Shown one piece after another: positions 54,664-63,750 of a DNA stretch of 64,000 nucleotides (position 1 is the first letter of the stretch; every line of letters starts with the position of its first letter). The notes below the pieces were generated by a model. The model worked only from the letters and a program-made list of their open reading frames with translations. It did not search any database and was not told the DNA's origin. The position numbers and the translations under genes were made by a program. The DNA is from an uncultured Bacteroidia bacterium (lineage in GTDB: Bacteria > Bacteroidota > Bacteroidia > Bacteroidales > UBA932), in NCBI GenBank assembly GCA_902773925.1, contig CACYGI010000001.1:186001-250000 (forward strand), written 5' to 3'.

Positions 54664-56973
54664 ATGTCACTCCTATTCAAACGCTTTCTGCTTTTGATAG
54701 CAACCCTGACGACGCTGGCTTCCTGCGCCAAGGTGCCTGTCAGTGTAACCGTTTCCCCTTCGGATATCGTTTGTCAAGTCGGTGAAACAGCGAAGCTTAC
54801 GGCAAGTGTTTTGCCGGATAATGCAAAATATGACGCCATCATCTGGACAAGTTCCAACCCGACAGTGGCCTCTGTCAGCCACGGCACCGTACAGGCGCTT
54901 TCCGCAGGTACGGCCGTCATTACCGCAAAGGCCGGCGAAGTGAGCGGCACCTGCACCGTGACGGTCAATGACCCCGTGGTCAAGGTAACGGGGATCTCCC
55001 TTGACCCTGAAAAGCTTTCTATCAAGGTCGGAGAGCGTTCCGCACTGACCGCTACGGTCTCGCCTGTTAACGCCACCAACAAGAACTGCATCTTCAAAAG
55101 CGGTGACAACGATGTCGCTACGGTGTCGGATGACGGTGTTGTAGAGGGTGTGAGCGTCGGTGTGGTTTCCGTAGTTGCTATTACCGAGGACGGCCTTTTT
55201 ATGGACCAGTGCACGGTCACAGTCGAACCTGACAAGATCAGCGTTACGGGCGTAACCATTTCACCCAACAAAACCTCTCTGTATCTCGGGGAAAATATGA
55301 CCGTAAAGATAGCTATATCTCCGGCTGACGCGACCGACCAGAGCGTTACCTTCAAGAGCAGCAATACCTCTGTGGCTACGGTTGACGGCGACGGTTACGT
55401 TACTACGACCGGCTATGGACAGACCGTAATTACCGTCACTACCAATGACGGCGGTTTTACGGATGAATGCCTCCTCAGCGTGCTTACGGTTCCCGAGGGC
55501 GTGACCGTTTCGCCTTCAACGCTGAAGCTCGCCGAAGGCGAGAAATCGCAGCTCACGGCTTCGATTTCACCCTCCAGCGCATCTCAGGAAGTCGAGTGGG
55601 CAAGCTCCGATACCGACATTGCCACGGTCGATAGAGACGGCCTTGTAACCGCAGTCTATCCTGGTACCGCCAAAATTTATGCCCGCAGCGTCACGCATAC
55701 TCACCTGCAGGGCTACTGCGAGGTTGAGGTTACGCCCGATTCGTCGTTGAAGGGGATTTCGTTTGACGAGACGGCTTTCACCGTCAAGATCGGCGAAACC
55801 CACAAGCTGGTCGTCGTTTATAACCCCACCTATGCGACCAACAAGAATGTCTCGTGGACTTCTTTAGACGAGGATGTCGCCACCGTTTCGGACGAGGGCG
55901 TGGTTCTCGGCCTGAAGGAAGGCAACACCGTCATTTCCGCTACTTCCGAAGAAGGCGGATTTACGGCAAGCTGTATCGTAACGGTGAGCAATGATGTCAC
56001 TTCGCGAATGTACTATATGACCGGTGGTACCGATAATATGTACCTCAACGGCGAAAAGGATCCCCTGTCGGGAGCGTTCGACAAGATTGACCACGAAGCA
56101 CGTACCCGCTTTGAATTCTCCGGTGTCAACGCTATTGACGTCCACGGTAATGACCTGTACAGCATAGAAAGGTATTTCAACGAATACGGAGCAACCAGAA
56201 CATATTACTATGTCTGCAAGAATCGTAAACCGTTGTTCAAAATACCCGGGACAGAAGGTTATTCGGTTTTTTCTTTTGATGCCAAGAACGGGTACTGCGC
56301 AATATTGTTTGAAAAATCTGTCTTCAATTATATGCTCTGCAAGATAACGCCTGAGGGACAGATTACAACCTGTGATCTGACAGGCTCATTCGCCCGTGCG
56401 TCAGTAGCCGATTTAGCAATTTCTCCGGACGGCAGGAATGTATATGTCGCCACGCAGATATTAGATAATTTTGGAGATTATTATGTGGCACAATACAAGT
56501 GGGACGAAAGCGGAGCCCTGACCGAGACCCTGCTTTTTAAAACACAAGCAGGCGAGCCGTATGTAGATGTTACCGATAACGGCGATGTGTATGTAGCTAA
56601 TGTAAAGTATGACGATAAAGGCCAACAGGAGGCCGCGATATTTCTCAACGGGGTCTTTGACTATGCCTTCGACAAGGCCGATTACAATATGAATGTAGCC
56701 TTGATGGCCAAGGGCAACTATCTGTACACGGCTACCGTAAACGGTCCTGACAGGATGCTGCGCCTAAGGTGCGACTATGGGGATCTGAAGGAGGTCAAAT
56801 TGGATGAAACCCTGACCTTGATCCGGCAAAAGCCCCTGTTCGTATCATCATCCGGCAAGTACTACACCGTCTTGATGACCTATACACTGTCAGACTTCTA
56901 CATCTACGAAAACACCACCATGCTCCGCCACATCAGCGGCCAGGAGATCAAGAGCCTGGTAGTCATAGACTAA
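54664..56973 (+). CDS. Surface lipoprotein: five Big_2 Ig-like repeats plus propeller-like domain
   Basis: 769 residues. Lipobox at Cys21 (TTLASCAK). Five bacterial Ig-like (Big_2) repeats of about 80-85 residues follow, at about 25-102, 105-188, 190-275, 277-360 and 362-445, each with a variant of VGE...TATVSP and VATVSDDGVV. The C-terminal 320 residues have repeated LAISPDGRNVYVATQ- and DNGDVYVANVKYDD-like strands resembling a beta-propeller. The DNA of this last part is visibly richer in A and T than the repeats. Last gene of the locus, ended by a terminator. Confidence 0.72.
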   Translation: MSLLFKRFLLLIATLTTLASCAKVPVSVTVSPSDIVCQVGETAKLTASVLPDNAKYDAIIWTSSNPTVASVSHGTVQALSAGTAVITAKAGEVSGTCTVTVNDPVVKVTGISLDPEKLSIKVGERSALTATVSPVNATNKNCIFKSGDNDVATVSDDGVVEGVSVGVVSVVAITEDGLFMDQCTVTVEPDKISVTGVTISPNKTSLYLGENMTVKIAISPADATDQSVTFKSSNTSVATVDGDGYVTTTGYGQTVITVTTNDGGFTDECLLSVLTVPEGVTVSPSTLKLAEGEKSQLTASISPSSASQEVEWASSDTDIATVDRDGLVTAVYPGTAKIYARSVTHTHLQGYCEVEVTPDSSLKGISFDETAFTVKIGETHKLVVVYNPTYATNKNVSWTSLDEDVATVSDEGVVLGLKEGNTVISATSEEGGFTASCIVTVSNDVTSRMYYMTGGTDNMYLNGEKDPLSGAFDKIDHEARTRFEFSGVNAIDVHGNDLYSIERYFNEYGATRTYYYVCKNRKPLFKIPGTEGYSVFSFDAKNGYCAILFEKSVFNYMLCKITPEGQITTCDLTGSFARASVADLAISPDGRNVYVATQILDNFGDYYVAQYKWDESGALTETLLFKTQAGEPYVDVTDNGDVYVANVKYDDKGQQEAAIFLNGVFDYAFDKADYNMNVALMAKGNYLYTATVNGPDRMLRLRCDYGDLKEVKLDETLTLIRQKPLFVSSSGKYYTVLMTYTLSDFYIYENTTMLRHISGQEIKSLVVID

Positions 56974-57012
56974 TCCTTTTCAGTGAATCTCAGGCCTATG
57001 GCCTGCAACAAC

Positions 57013-57044
57013 AAAAAGGTGGTCTTCGGGCCACCTTTTTGTTT
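57013..57044 (+). terminator. Terminator of the lipoprotein locus
   Basis: AAAAAGGTGG (57013-57022) pairs with CCACCTTTTT (57031-57040) around a TTCG tetraloop core. Symmetric A/T runs could also serve the convergent mnmG transcript. Confidence 0.85.
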
Positions 57045-57064
57045 GTTCTATGGATATTATAAAA

Positions 57065-57080
57065 AGTTCCACGTGGAACA
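57065..57080. promoter_or_regulatory. parS-like ParB binding site 1
   Basis: AGTTCCACGTGGAACA matches the parS palindrome TGTTCCACGTGGAACA in 15 of 16 bases and contains the full 14-base core GTTCCACGTGGAAC. It directly follows the mnmG stop codon. Confidence 0.8.
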
Positions 57081-59078
57081 TCAGCGGCCGAGGAAGATCA
57101 GGAGGACTGAAATGTCGGCTGGTGAGACACCAGGGATACGGGATGCCTGTGCGATAGTTGTCGGATGATGACGGTTGAGCTTGATGATACTTTCGATCGA
57201 GAGAGCCTTGATACGCGAGAAGTCAAAATCCTCGGGGATCCTGACATTCTCAAGCCGATGAAGCTTCTCTGCAACCTTACGCTCACGCTCGATATATCCG
57301 CTATACTTGATCTGTATCTCTGCTGACTCCATCACCTCATCCTTAAGGGCGCTGGAGATATCTTCTCCCTTTGGGAATGAAACCTCTGAAGGCTGCTGGC
57401 TCCCGAGCTGGCGAAGATCAAGAATAAGCTGCTCTGTAGGATCAATCTTGACAGTGTCAGTCATTGTTCCACGTGGAACATTTGAATCTGTGTTGCCAGA
57501 GAGATCCAATAAACTCTTAAGACTGACGCCCGGCCGGACAGCTATATCCGCTATGCGGCGGGGAGTCTCGATCGTAGCCGAACCAGCCTGGACCAGATAG
57601 TCGTTAACTGCTTCGGGAGTAACCGGTGTATCGGCTGCATATCGCGTCAGGGTCTCCACACTCTCATACTTGCGGCACATCACATCGTAACGGTAGGCCG
57701 AGGCTGTACCAAGTTCATAAGCCTTTGCCGTGAGGCGGCTGTCAGCATTATCCTGGCGAAGCAATATACGATACTCCGCTCTGGAAGTAAACATACGGTA
57801 TGGCTCATCCACACCCTTTGTGATCAGATCATCGATCAGAACGCCGATATATGCCTCGTCGCGCGTTAGGATGAACGGCTCGCGATCATTCAGCTTCAGG
57901 TGGGCATTTACTCCGGCCATAAAGCCCTGCGCCGCTGCCTCTTCATAACCCGTAGTACCATTGACCTGGCCTGCCAGGTACAATCCCGGCACGATACGCG
58001 ACTCAAGTGTCGGATTAAGCTGCGTCGGGTCGAAATAATCGTATTCGACGGCGTAAGCCGGACGGAAAATCCTCACATCCTCCAGCCCTGCGATGGCGTG
58101 CAGTGCCTCTATCTGGATGCGCAGCGGCAGCGAAGAAGAGAATCCCTGCAGGTAATATTCGTGCGTATGCCATCCTTCCGGCTCAAGGAACAGCTGGTGC
58201 GAATCCCGGCCAGCGAAAGTGCGCAGTTTATCCTCTATCGAAGGGCAATACCGCGGCCCGATACCGGTTATGCGGCCGGTAAAGAGAGGCGACTCGTCAA
58301 ATCCACTCTCAAGTATCGCGTGCACCTGCCTGTTGGTATGCAGGATATAGCACGGAACCTGATCACATCCGGCTTGAATGGCGTTCCGCAGCGGCAGAAA
58401 TGAAAATCTTGAAGGTTGCGTATCCCCCTCCTGAACGGGCAGTTTTGCGAGATCCACCGAACGGATATCAATTCTCGGAGGAGTACCTGTCTTCATTCGC
58501 CCGGTATTGATACCCAGCGATGATAACTGCGCCGTCAGACCGTGTGAAGGCAATTCTCCGATGCGGCCGCCCTCGCTCATTTGACTGCCTATGAAAAGCC
58601 TCCCGTCGAGGAATGTCCCGGCAGTCAGGATTACCGCACTGGCCTCAAACGTAGCTCCCATTGATACTCCGACTCCGCATACGCGGCCCTCACGGACAGT
58701 CAGCGAAGTCACGGTATCCTGCCATATATCCAGGTTGGGAGTATTCTCAAGCACATATCTCCACGAGGCCGAAAACAGTGCCTTGTCGCACTGGGCGCGA
58801 GGGCTCCACATCGCCGGGCCCTTCGAGCGGTTGAGCATCCGGAATTGCAGCGTAGCTGTATCTGTAACTATACCGCTGAATCCTCCCAGGGCATCCAGTT
58901 CGCGCACGATCTGGCCCTTTGCGATGCCTCCCATTGCGGGATTGCACGACATCTGGGCGATCTTTCCCATATCCATCGTTACGAGCAGTACGCGCGAGCC
59001 CAGACGTGCGGCGGCAACCGCTGCCTCGCATCCGGCGTGACCTGCACCGATCACGATTATATCGTACTTTCCCTGCAT
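57081..59078 (-). CDS. mnmG: tRNA U34 5-carboxymethylaminomethyl modification enzyme, FAD subunit
   Basis: FAD protein that with MnmE modifies the wobble uridine of several tRNAs. 665 residues; the FAD motif [20 protein letters not shown] is at the N terminus, followed by [20 protein letters not shown] and the late [16 protein letters not shown]. The enzyme is complete. A perfect parS palindrome (57465-57480) lies within its codons and encodes Asn533-Val-Pro-Arg-Gly-Thr538. mnmG (gidA) is near oriC in many bacteria. ybeY lies 6 bases upstream on the same strand. Confidence 0.96.
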   Translation of the reverse strand: MQGKYDIIVIGAGHAGCEAAVAAARLGSRVLLVTMDMGKIAQMSCNPAMGGIAKGQIVRELDALGGFSGIVTDTATLQFRMLNRSKGPAMWSPRAQCDKALFSASWRYVLENTPNLDIWQDTVTSLTVREGRVCGVGVSMGATFEASAVILTAGTFLDGRLFIGSQMSEGGRIGELPSHGLTAQLSSLGINTGRMKTGTPPRIDIRSVDLAKLPVQEGDTQPSRFSFLPLRNAIQAGCDQVPCYILHTNRQVHAILESGFDESPLFTGRITGIGPRYCPSIEDKLRTFAGRDSHQLFLEPEGWHTHEYYLQGFSSSLPLRIQIEALHAIAGLEDVRIFRPAYAVEYDYFDPTQLNPTLESRIVPGLYLAGQVNGTTGYEEAAAQGFMAGVNAHLKLNDREPFILTRDEAYIGVLIDDLITKGVDEPYRMFTSRAEYRILLRQDNADSRLTAKAYELGTASAYRYDVMCRKYESVETLTRYAADTPVTPEAVNDYLVQAGSATIETPRRIADIAVRPGVSLKSLLDLSGNTDSNVPRGTMTDTVKIDPTEQLILDLRQLGSQQPSEVSFPKGEDISSALKDEVMESAEIQIKYSGYIERERKVAEKLHRLENVRIPEDFDFSRIKALSIESIIKLNRHHPTTIAQASRIPGVSPADISVLLIFLGR
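57465..57480. promoter_or_regulatory. parS-like ParB binding site 2 (inside mnmG)
   Basis: TGTTCCACGTGGAACA is a perfect 16-base palindrome identical to the classical parS core of Pseudomonas-type sites. It is 400 bases from site 1. Confidence 0.85.
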
Positions 59079-59084
59079 CCGAGA

Positions 59085-59555
59085 TTACCAGCCAAGTTGA
59101 ATACCGTCTTGCGCCGCCATGGACTCCAGTGCCTTCAATGCACGGTCCTCTGCGGCACGCATCTGCTTCTTCTGGGCCTGCGAATGGTCATCATAACCGA
59201 TAAGGTGAAGCAGACCGTGTACTATCACGCGGTGAAGCTCTTTATCGAAGCCTTCACCATACTCCTGACCGTTGGCGCGGACCGTATCAACGCTGATATA
59301 AATGTCTGCAGAAACGTTTTTATCCGTGTAAACACGGCTATAATCGTCGGAGTTATCGAAAGTTATGATATCCGTGTAATAGTCGTGGCCCAGATATTGC
59401 TTGTTTATATCAAGCAGATAAGGGTCGCTGCAAAAAATGTAATTGAGCGCGCCCGGAAGACGATCCTCCGAGGCAGCGACTGATTTGAGCCACCGGCCGA
59501 CAAGCCGCTTATGTTTGGGTTTGAAACTACAATCTTCGGCAAAAAACTTGATCAT
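59085..59555 (-). CDS. ybeY: Endoribonuclease YbeY (rRNA maturation factor)
   Basis: Zinc-dependent RNase involved in 16S rRNA 3' end maturation. 156 residues with the metal motif HGLLHLIGYDDHSQ (H-x3-H-x5-D/H type) and the preceding TDIITFDNSDDY. I chose ATG 59555 (MIKFFAEDCSF); the frame is open 11 codons further upstream. It is co-transcribed with mnmG, 6 bases apart, and has a TAATTTTG element (59577-59584) 21 bases before the start. Confidence 0.9.
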   Translation of the reverse strand: MIKFFAEDCSFKPKHKRLVGRWLKSVAASEDRLPGALNYIFCSDPYLLDINKQYLGHDYYTDIITFDNSDDYSRVYTDKNVSADIYISVDTVRANGQEYGEGFDKELHRVIVHGLLHLIGYDDHSQAQKKQMRAAEDRALKALESMAAQDGIQLGW

Positions 59556-59576
59556 TACGTTCGGTTTGAAGACCTG

Positions 59577-59584
59577 CAAAATTA
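59577..59584 (-). promoter_or_regulatory. -7 promoter element for ybeY-mnmG
   Basis: TAATTTTG on the minus strand matches TAnnTTTG, 21 bases before the ATG at 59555. Confidence 0.45.
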
Positions 59585-59659
59585 GCAATTTATGCCCAGT
59601 TTATCTAAAACTCAATCAAAAGACTGATTGAAAGCGTTTTAAAAGAAGAATTAACAATT

Positions 59660-59668
59660 TTATCAACA
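59660..59668 (+). other. DnaA-box-like site
   Basis: TTATCAACA, one base from the E. coli consensus TTATCCACA and identical to the sites at 61682, 61828 and 61865. It lies in the AT-rich spacer between ybeY and tonB. Confidence 0.5.
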
Positions 59669-59747
59669 AAAAATTGGGTATAAAAGATTTTTATTCTTAA
59701 ATTTACACGCTTAGAAAGCACAATTGCAAACAGTAAAAATTACAGAT

Positions 59748-60440
59748 ATGGAAGTAAAGAAATCCCCTAAAGCAGATCTGGAGAACAAAAAACTCCTCTT
59801 TAGAGAGATTGGTTTTGTAGTCGTTCTGGCTATCGTTCTCCTCGCGTTCGAGTGGTCATCCACTGAGAAAGAAGAGCTTATGGATCTCACCCAGGAGGCT
59901 GTGGCGATCGAGGAAGAGATTATCCCTATCACCCAGGAGCAGCAGGAAGTTCCGCCGGAGATGCCGAAGATTCCGGTCCTTTCCGATGTCATCGATATCG
60001 TTGATGATGATATCGTTGTCAAGGATGACCTGTTCATTGACCTTGAGGATAACGCAAACCTCGGTGTCGAGATTCTTGACTATGTGGCTCAGGTCGAAGA
60101 GGAAGTTGTCGAAGAGGAAGCTATCCCGTTCGCACTGGTCGAGACCAAGCCTATGTTCCAGGGCGGCGATGCCAACAACTTCTCCCGCTGGGTTGCAACC
60201 CACCTCCAGTATCCTGAGATTGCCAAGGAGAACGGTGTCCAGGGTAAGGTTACCCTCCAGTTTACGGTCAATACCGACGGCACCGTCAGCAACGTGAAGG
60301 TCCTGCGTGGCGTTGACGCATCCCTCGACAAGGAAGCTGTCCGTCTGGTTTCGAGTTCGCCCAAGTGGACTCCCGGCAAGCAGCGTGACCGCGCAGTGAA
60401 GGTATCCTACACCTTCCCTGTTATCTTCCAGCTCCGTTAA
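59748..60440 (+). CDS. tonB: TonB energy transducer
   Basis: Links the inner-membrane ExxB/D-type motor to TonB-dependent outer-membrane receptors. 230 residues: one N-terminal membrane helix (FREIGFVVVLAIVLLAFEWS), an acidic Val/Glu/Asp-rich periplasmic stretch in place of the usual Pro-rich one, and the C-terminal TonB domain (QYPEIAKENGVQGKVTLQFT, VNTDGTVSNVKVLRGVD). ATG 59748 was chosen; the upstream TTG at 59724 is unlikely. No exbBD genes are adjacent. A possible promoter (ATTG, 21 bases, TAAATTTA) ends at 59705. Confidence 0.92.
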   Translation: MEVKKSPKADLENKKLLFREIGFVVVLAIVLLAFEWSSTEKEELMDLTQEAVAIEEEIIPITQEQQEVPPEMPKIPVLSDVIDIVDDDIVVKDDLFIDLEDNANLGVEILDYVAQVEEEVVEEEAIPFALVETKPMFQGGDANNFSRWVATHLQYPEIAKENGVQGKVTLQFTVNTDGTVSNVKVLRGVDASLDKEAVRLVSSSPKWTPGKQRDRAVKVSYTFPVIFQLR

Positions 60441-60460
60441 TCCGGACTAACGACATTAAG

Positions 60461-60495
60461 GAGACTGACCTTACGAAAGTCAGTCTCTTTTATTT
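60461..60495 (+). terminator. Terminator after tonB
   Basis: GAGACTGAC (60461-60469) pairs with GTCAGTCTC (60479-60487), then TTTTATTTT. It ends only 6 bases before the hflX ATG, so hflX must have overlapping or read-through transcription. Confidence 0.8.
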
Positions 60496-60500
60496 TATAT

Positions 60501-61637
60501 ATGGATAATAAAACCTACAGCGCAGTATTCGTCGCAATCCTTTTTCAGCGGCAGCGGGAAGAACAGGTGCGCGAATATCTGGATGAATTGAAATTTCTGG
60601 CCGAAACGGCCGGCATAAAGGGCGACAAATGCTTCATACAGAGGCTTGACAAGTCCAATTCACGCACATATATAGGCTCCGGCAAAGTTCAGGAGATAGC
60701 CGATTATGTTAGCCAGAACGAGATCGACTACGTGATATTCGACGAAGAACTCACTCCGTCGCAGATGCGCAATCTCGAAAAGGACTTCAAGACCAGCGTC
60801 ATCGACCGCACGGGCCTCATACTCGATATATTTGCGGACCGCGCGCGTACGGCATACGCCAAAACGCAGGTCGAACTGGCGCAGTATCAGTATCTTCTGC
60901 CGCGCCTGACAGGTATGTGGACGCACCTTGAGCGACAGCGGGGCGGTATCGGCGTCCGTGGCCCGGGTGAGAGCCAGCTCGAGACTGACCGCCGCATAGT
61001 GTTGGACAAGATCAAGAAGCTCAAACTCCAGCTGACTAAGATAGACCGCCAGATGAGTTCGCAGCGCGGCAATCGCGGCAATATCAAGCGCGTAGCGCTG
61101 GTAGGTTATACCAATGTCGGCAAGAGCACCATTATGAATATGCTCGCCAAAAGCGACGTATTTGCCGAAAACAAGCTATTTGCCACGCTCGACACTACAG
61201 TACGCAAGGTAGTGATAGACAACACTCCATTCCTGCTCAGTGATACGGTAGGATTTATCCGCAAGCTGCCTACGCAGCTCGTCGAATCGTTCAAGAGCAC
61301 CCTGGACGAGGTCCGCGAGGCGGATATTCTCATTCACGTAGTAGATATCTCTCATCCCGGCTTCGAAGACCAGATCCGCGTAGTCAACAACACACTGCTC
61401 GAAATAGGCGTCAAGGATAAGCCCTGCTATATGGTATTCAATAAGATAGATGCCTATCGTCACGAAGAATATGACGAATTTTCGCTGGAAGAAAAGCAGC
61501 AGCGGCACTATACTCTTGACGAACTGCGCAATTCGTGGATGTCACGTGAAAATACCCCGTGCATCTTCATTTCGGCAAAAGAGCATACCAACATCGACGA
61601 GTTCCGTCAGGAACTGGTAAATCTTATTAGAAAATAA
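60501..61637 (+). CDS. hflX: Ribosome-associated GTPase HflX
   Basis: Splits stalled or hibernating ribosomes under stress. 378 residues: the N-terminal HflX domain (YIGSGKVQEIADYV, DRTGLILDIFADRARTAYAK), a conserved linker RGGIGVRGPGESQLETDRR, and the G domain with GYTNVGKS at 202-209, DTVGFIRKLP and NKID. The start is just behind the tonB terminator, with no promoter seen in that gap. Confidence 0.94.
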   Translation: MDNKTYSAVFVAILFQRQREEQVREYLDELKFLAETAGIKGDKCFIQRLDKSNSRTYIGSGKVQEIADYVSQNEIDYVIFDEELTPSQMRNLEKDFKTSVIDRTGLILDIFADRARTAYAKTQVELAQYQYLLPRLTGMWTHLERQRGGIGVRGPGESQLETDRRIVLDKIKKLKLQLTKIDRQMSSQRGNRGNIKRVALVGYTNVGKSTIMNMLAKSDVFAENKLFATLDTTVRKVVIDNTPFLLSDTVGFIRKLPTQLVESFKSTLDEVREADILIHVVDISHPGFEDQIRVVNNTLLEIGVKDKPCYMVFNKIDAYRHEEYDEFSLEEKQQRHYTLDELRNSWMSRENTPCIFISAKEHTNIDEFRQELVNLIRK

Positions 61638-61873
61638 AATCCTTTTTAAAATTTTATTCTTTCGTATTTACGGTGTTGATATGTTGATAAGTTATGTAAA
61701 TATCTGATTTACTAACTTTTAAGAATCAACAAAACTGTTGAAAATCCTGTTGGAAATAAAAGGATAAATCGGTTTGTACTTCTCCGTTATTTTATTAGCG
61801 TTGAAAACAATCAGCCGAAATTAACGGTTATCAACACAGGTTTCAACCGATAAAATCACATAATTGTTGATAA
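61638..61873. other. Candidate chromosomal origin region (oriC)
   Basis: The 205-base AT-rich spacer between hflX and the hydrolase gene holds DnaA-box-like 9-mers: TGTTGATAA at 61682-61690 and 61865-61873, TTATCAACA at 61828-61836, plus near matches TGTTGATAT (61674-61682), GAATCAACA (61723-61731) and TGTTGAAAA (61736-61744). Runs such as TTTTTAAAATTTTATT (61643-61658) could be the unwinding element. Two parS sites lie 4 kb away. No dnaA gene is in the window. Confidence 0.5.
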
Positions 61874-62670
61874 GTCTGCTGAGGCTGCTCGATAAACGAA
61901 TTATGTCCGCAACCGGCAATCAGGCAAAAACGGACTTTCGGAAAATCTTTTTGCATTTTTTCTCTCAATTCGGCGGGAGCGAAAGAATCACAATCGCCGC
62001 AGACTATCATTACCGGAATCTGGCCCGATACAAGAAATGAGCTCGTATCCTCCCTCTGCTGCATACCTCTTATCGAAGATACAATACCCTCAGGATCGTG
62101 CATTTCACACAGCTCTATAGTCTCCATTATCTTTGCTTCCAGACGGCTTAGATTATCGGGATGGTACATCTTCGGTATAGAAAGAGCAGCTATCGAAGAT
62201 AGCTTACCTTTATGGATTAGGGCAATCTCGCGTCGGCGGTCCTCAGCTTTATCTTCGGGATCCGGATAAGGATGCGAATGCATCAGTATTATCTTCGAGC
62301 AGCGCTCAGGATGCCTGATACCCATCTGCAGGGTAGCATAGCCACCCATCGAGTGGCCGCAGATGATAGCTTTATCTACTTTGCAGCAATCCAGTACGGC
62401 GCAGGCCACGTCGGCGCAGAAATCCATCCCGTTCACGCTGCAGCCATCTTCTGCTGCTGGAGCCGAATCCGTAAGACCGTGTCCCGGCATATCAAATGAT
62501 ATGACACGGAACCGCTCGGAGAGAATATCGGCAAACTCGCTCCAGATATACATAGATTCCAGATATCCGTGCATCAGAAGAATACACGGAAGATCGGGAT
62601 TTGCTGCGTTCTGGCGACCTGTATCGCTGATATGAACCGATATCCCGGCGGCGATGGCAAAATATTCCAT
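61843..62670 (-). CDS. Alpha/beta hydrolase
   Basis: 275 residues of the alpha/beta-hydrolase fold: oxyanion region [23 protein letters not shown], nucleophile Ser in [12 protein letters not shown], a late Asp in [10 protein letters not shown] and the catalytic His in [12 protein letters not shown]. Substrate unknown. ATG 62670 (MEYFAIAAG) was chosen over an upstream TTG. Its 3' end includes one DnaA-box-like sequence. Confidence 0.85.
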   Translation of the reverse strand: MEYFAIAAGISVHISDTGRQNAANPDLPCILLMHGYLESMYIWSEFADILSERFRVISFDMPGHGLTDSAPAAEDGCSVNGMDFCADVACAVLDCCKVDKAIICGHSMGGYATLQMGIRHPERCSKIILMHSHPYPDPEDKAEDRRREIALIHKGKLSSIAALSIPKMYHPDNLSRLEAKIMETIELCEMHDPEGIVSSIRGMQQREDTSSFLVSGQIPVMIVCGDCDSFAPAELREKMQKDFPKVRFCLIAGCGHNSFIEQPQQTYQQLCDFIG

Positions 62671-62709
62671 AGGCAATGTATCTTGCCCGTAAATATAGGA
62701 AAAATTGAT

Positions 62710-62717
62710 TACCTTTG
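62710..62717 (+). promoter_or_regulatory. -7 promoter element for ruvB
   Basis: TACCTTTG matches TAnnTTTG and ends 7 bases before the ruvB ATG at 62725, again giving a very short leader. Confidence 0.45.
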
Positions 62718-62724
62718 TGTGTAT

Positions 62725-63750
62725 ATGACAGAAGAGAGCACATTTAATCCGCGTACCGAGTCGGACCGCAGAGAAAAGGATTTTGACAACAAGATCCGCC
62801 CACGGGAGTTTTCGGATTTTTCAGGACAGGACAAGATCATAGAAAACCTTAAAATCTTCGTCAAGGCAGCCCTGCTTCGCGGTGAGGCCCTTGATCATAT
62901 ACTGTTCCACGGCCCTCCGGGCCTGGGTAAGACCACACTTGCCAATATAGTCGCCAACGAGTTGGGAGTCAATATGAAAGTGACCTCCGGTCCGGTGCTC
63001 GACAAGCCCGGCGATCTGGCCGGACTGCTCAATATGCTCGAGCCGGGCGACGTGCTGTTTATCGACGAGATTCACCGTCTTTCGCCGGTAGTGGAGGAAT
63101 ACCTCTATTCGGCAATGGAGGACTATACGATCGATATAGTCATAGATAAGGGGCCGGCCGCCCGCAGCGTGCAGATTTCCATCAATCCGTTCACGCTTAT
63201 CGGCGCCACGACCCGCAGCGGCCTGCTTACATCGCCTCTGCGCGCCCGTTTCGGTATCCAGTGCCATATGGAGTACTATGACGCCGCGACGCTCTTCAAG
63301 ATTGTCCGCCGCTCGGCTTCCATCCTCAATATCGATATAACGGACGATGCGGCGCACGAGATAGCGATGCGCAGCCGCGGCACGCCGCGTATAGCCAACT
63401 CCCTGATCCGCCGTGTGAGAGACTTCGCCCAGGTCAAGGGTACAGGTGTCATAGACCTGGATATCACGCGTATAGCCCTCTCCGCCCTCAATATCGACAA
63501 GCGTGGCCTGGATGAGGTTGACAACAAGATCCTGCTTACGATTATCGAGAAGTTCGGCGGCGGTCCGGTTGGCGCCGGTACGCTCGCAACGGCCATATCC
63601 GAGGACCAGGGCACGCTCGAAGAGGTTTATGAGCCATTCCTGATCCAGGAGGGATTCCTTTCGCGCACTCCCCGGGGCAGGGTTGTCACTGACCTGGCCT
63701 ACAACCATCTGGGCATCAAGCGATATCAGTCCGAAAGTTCACTCTTTTAG
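62725..63750 (+). CDS. ruvB: Holliday junction helicase motor RuvB
   Basis: AAA+ hexamer that drives branch migration with RuvA. 341 residues with Walker [10 protein letters not shown] (from residue 63), Walker [12 protein letters not shown], sensor GATTRSGLL and the C-terminal winged helix ([17 protein letters not shown]). The start [14 protein letters not shown] fits the family; the frame is open upstream through the promoter. The stop TAG shares its G with a GTG start of the next gene. Confidence 0.95.
   Translation: MTEESTFNPRTESDRREKDFDNKIRPREFSDFSGQDKIIENLKIFVKAALLRGEALDHILFHGPPGLGKTTLANIVANELGVNMKVTSGPVLDKPGDLAGLLNMLEPGDVLFIDEIHRLSPVVEEYLYSAMEDYTIDIVIDKGPAARSVQISINPFTLIGATTRSGLLTSPLRARFGIQCHMEYYDAATLFKIVRRSASILNIDITDDAAHEIAMRSRGTPRIANSLIRRVRDFAQVKGTGVIDLDITRIALSALNIDKRGLDEVDNKILLTIIEKFGGGPVGAGTLATAISEDQGTLEEVYEPFLIQEGFLSRTPRGRVVTDLAYNHLGIKRYQSESSLF

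Noticed and set aside
61540..61555. A third parS-like site (GTCACGTGAAAA) inside hflX
   Set aside because: Only 11 of 16 bases fit the B. subtilis-type parS and it is not palindromic; the match is likely chance.
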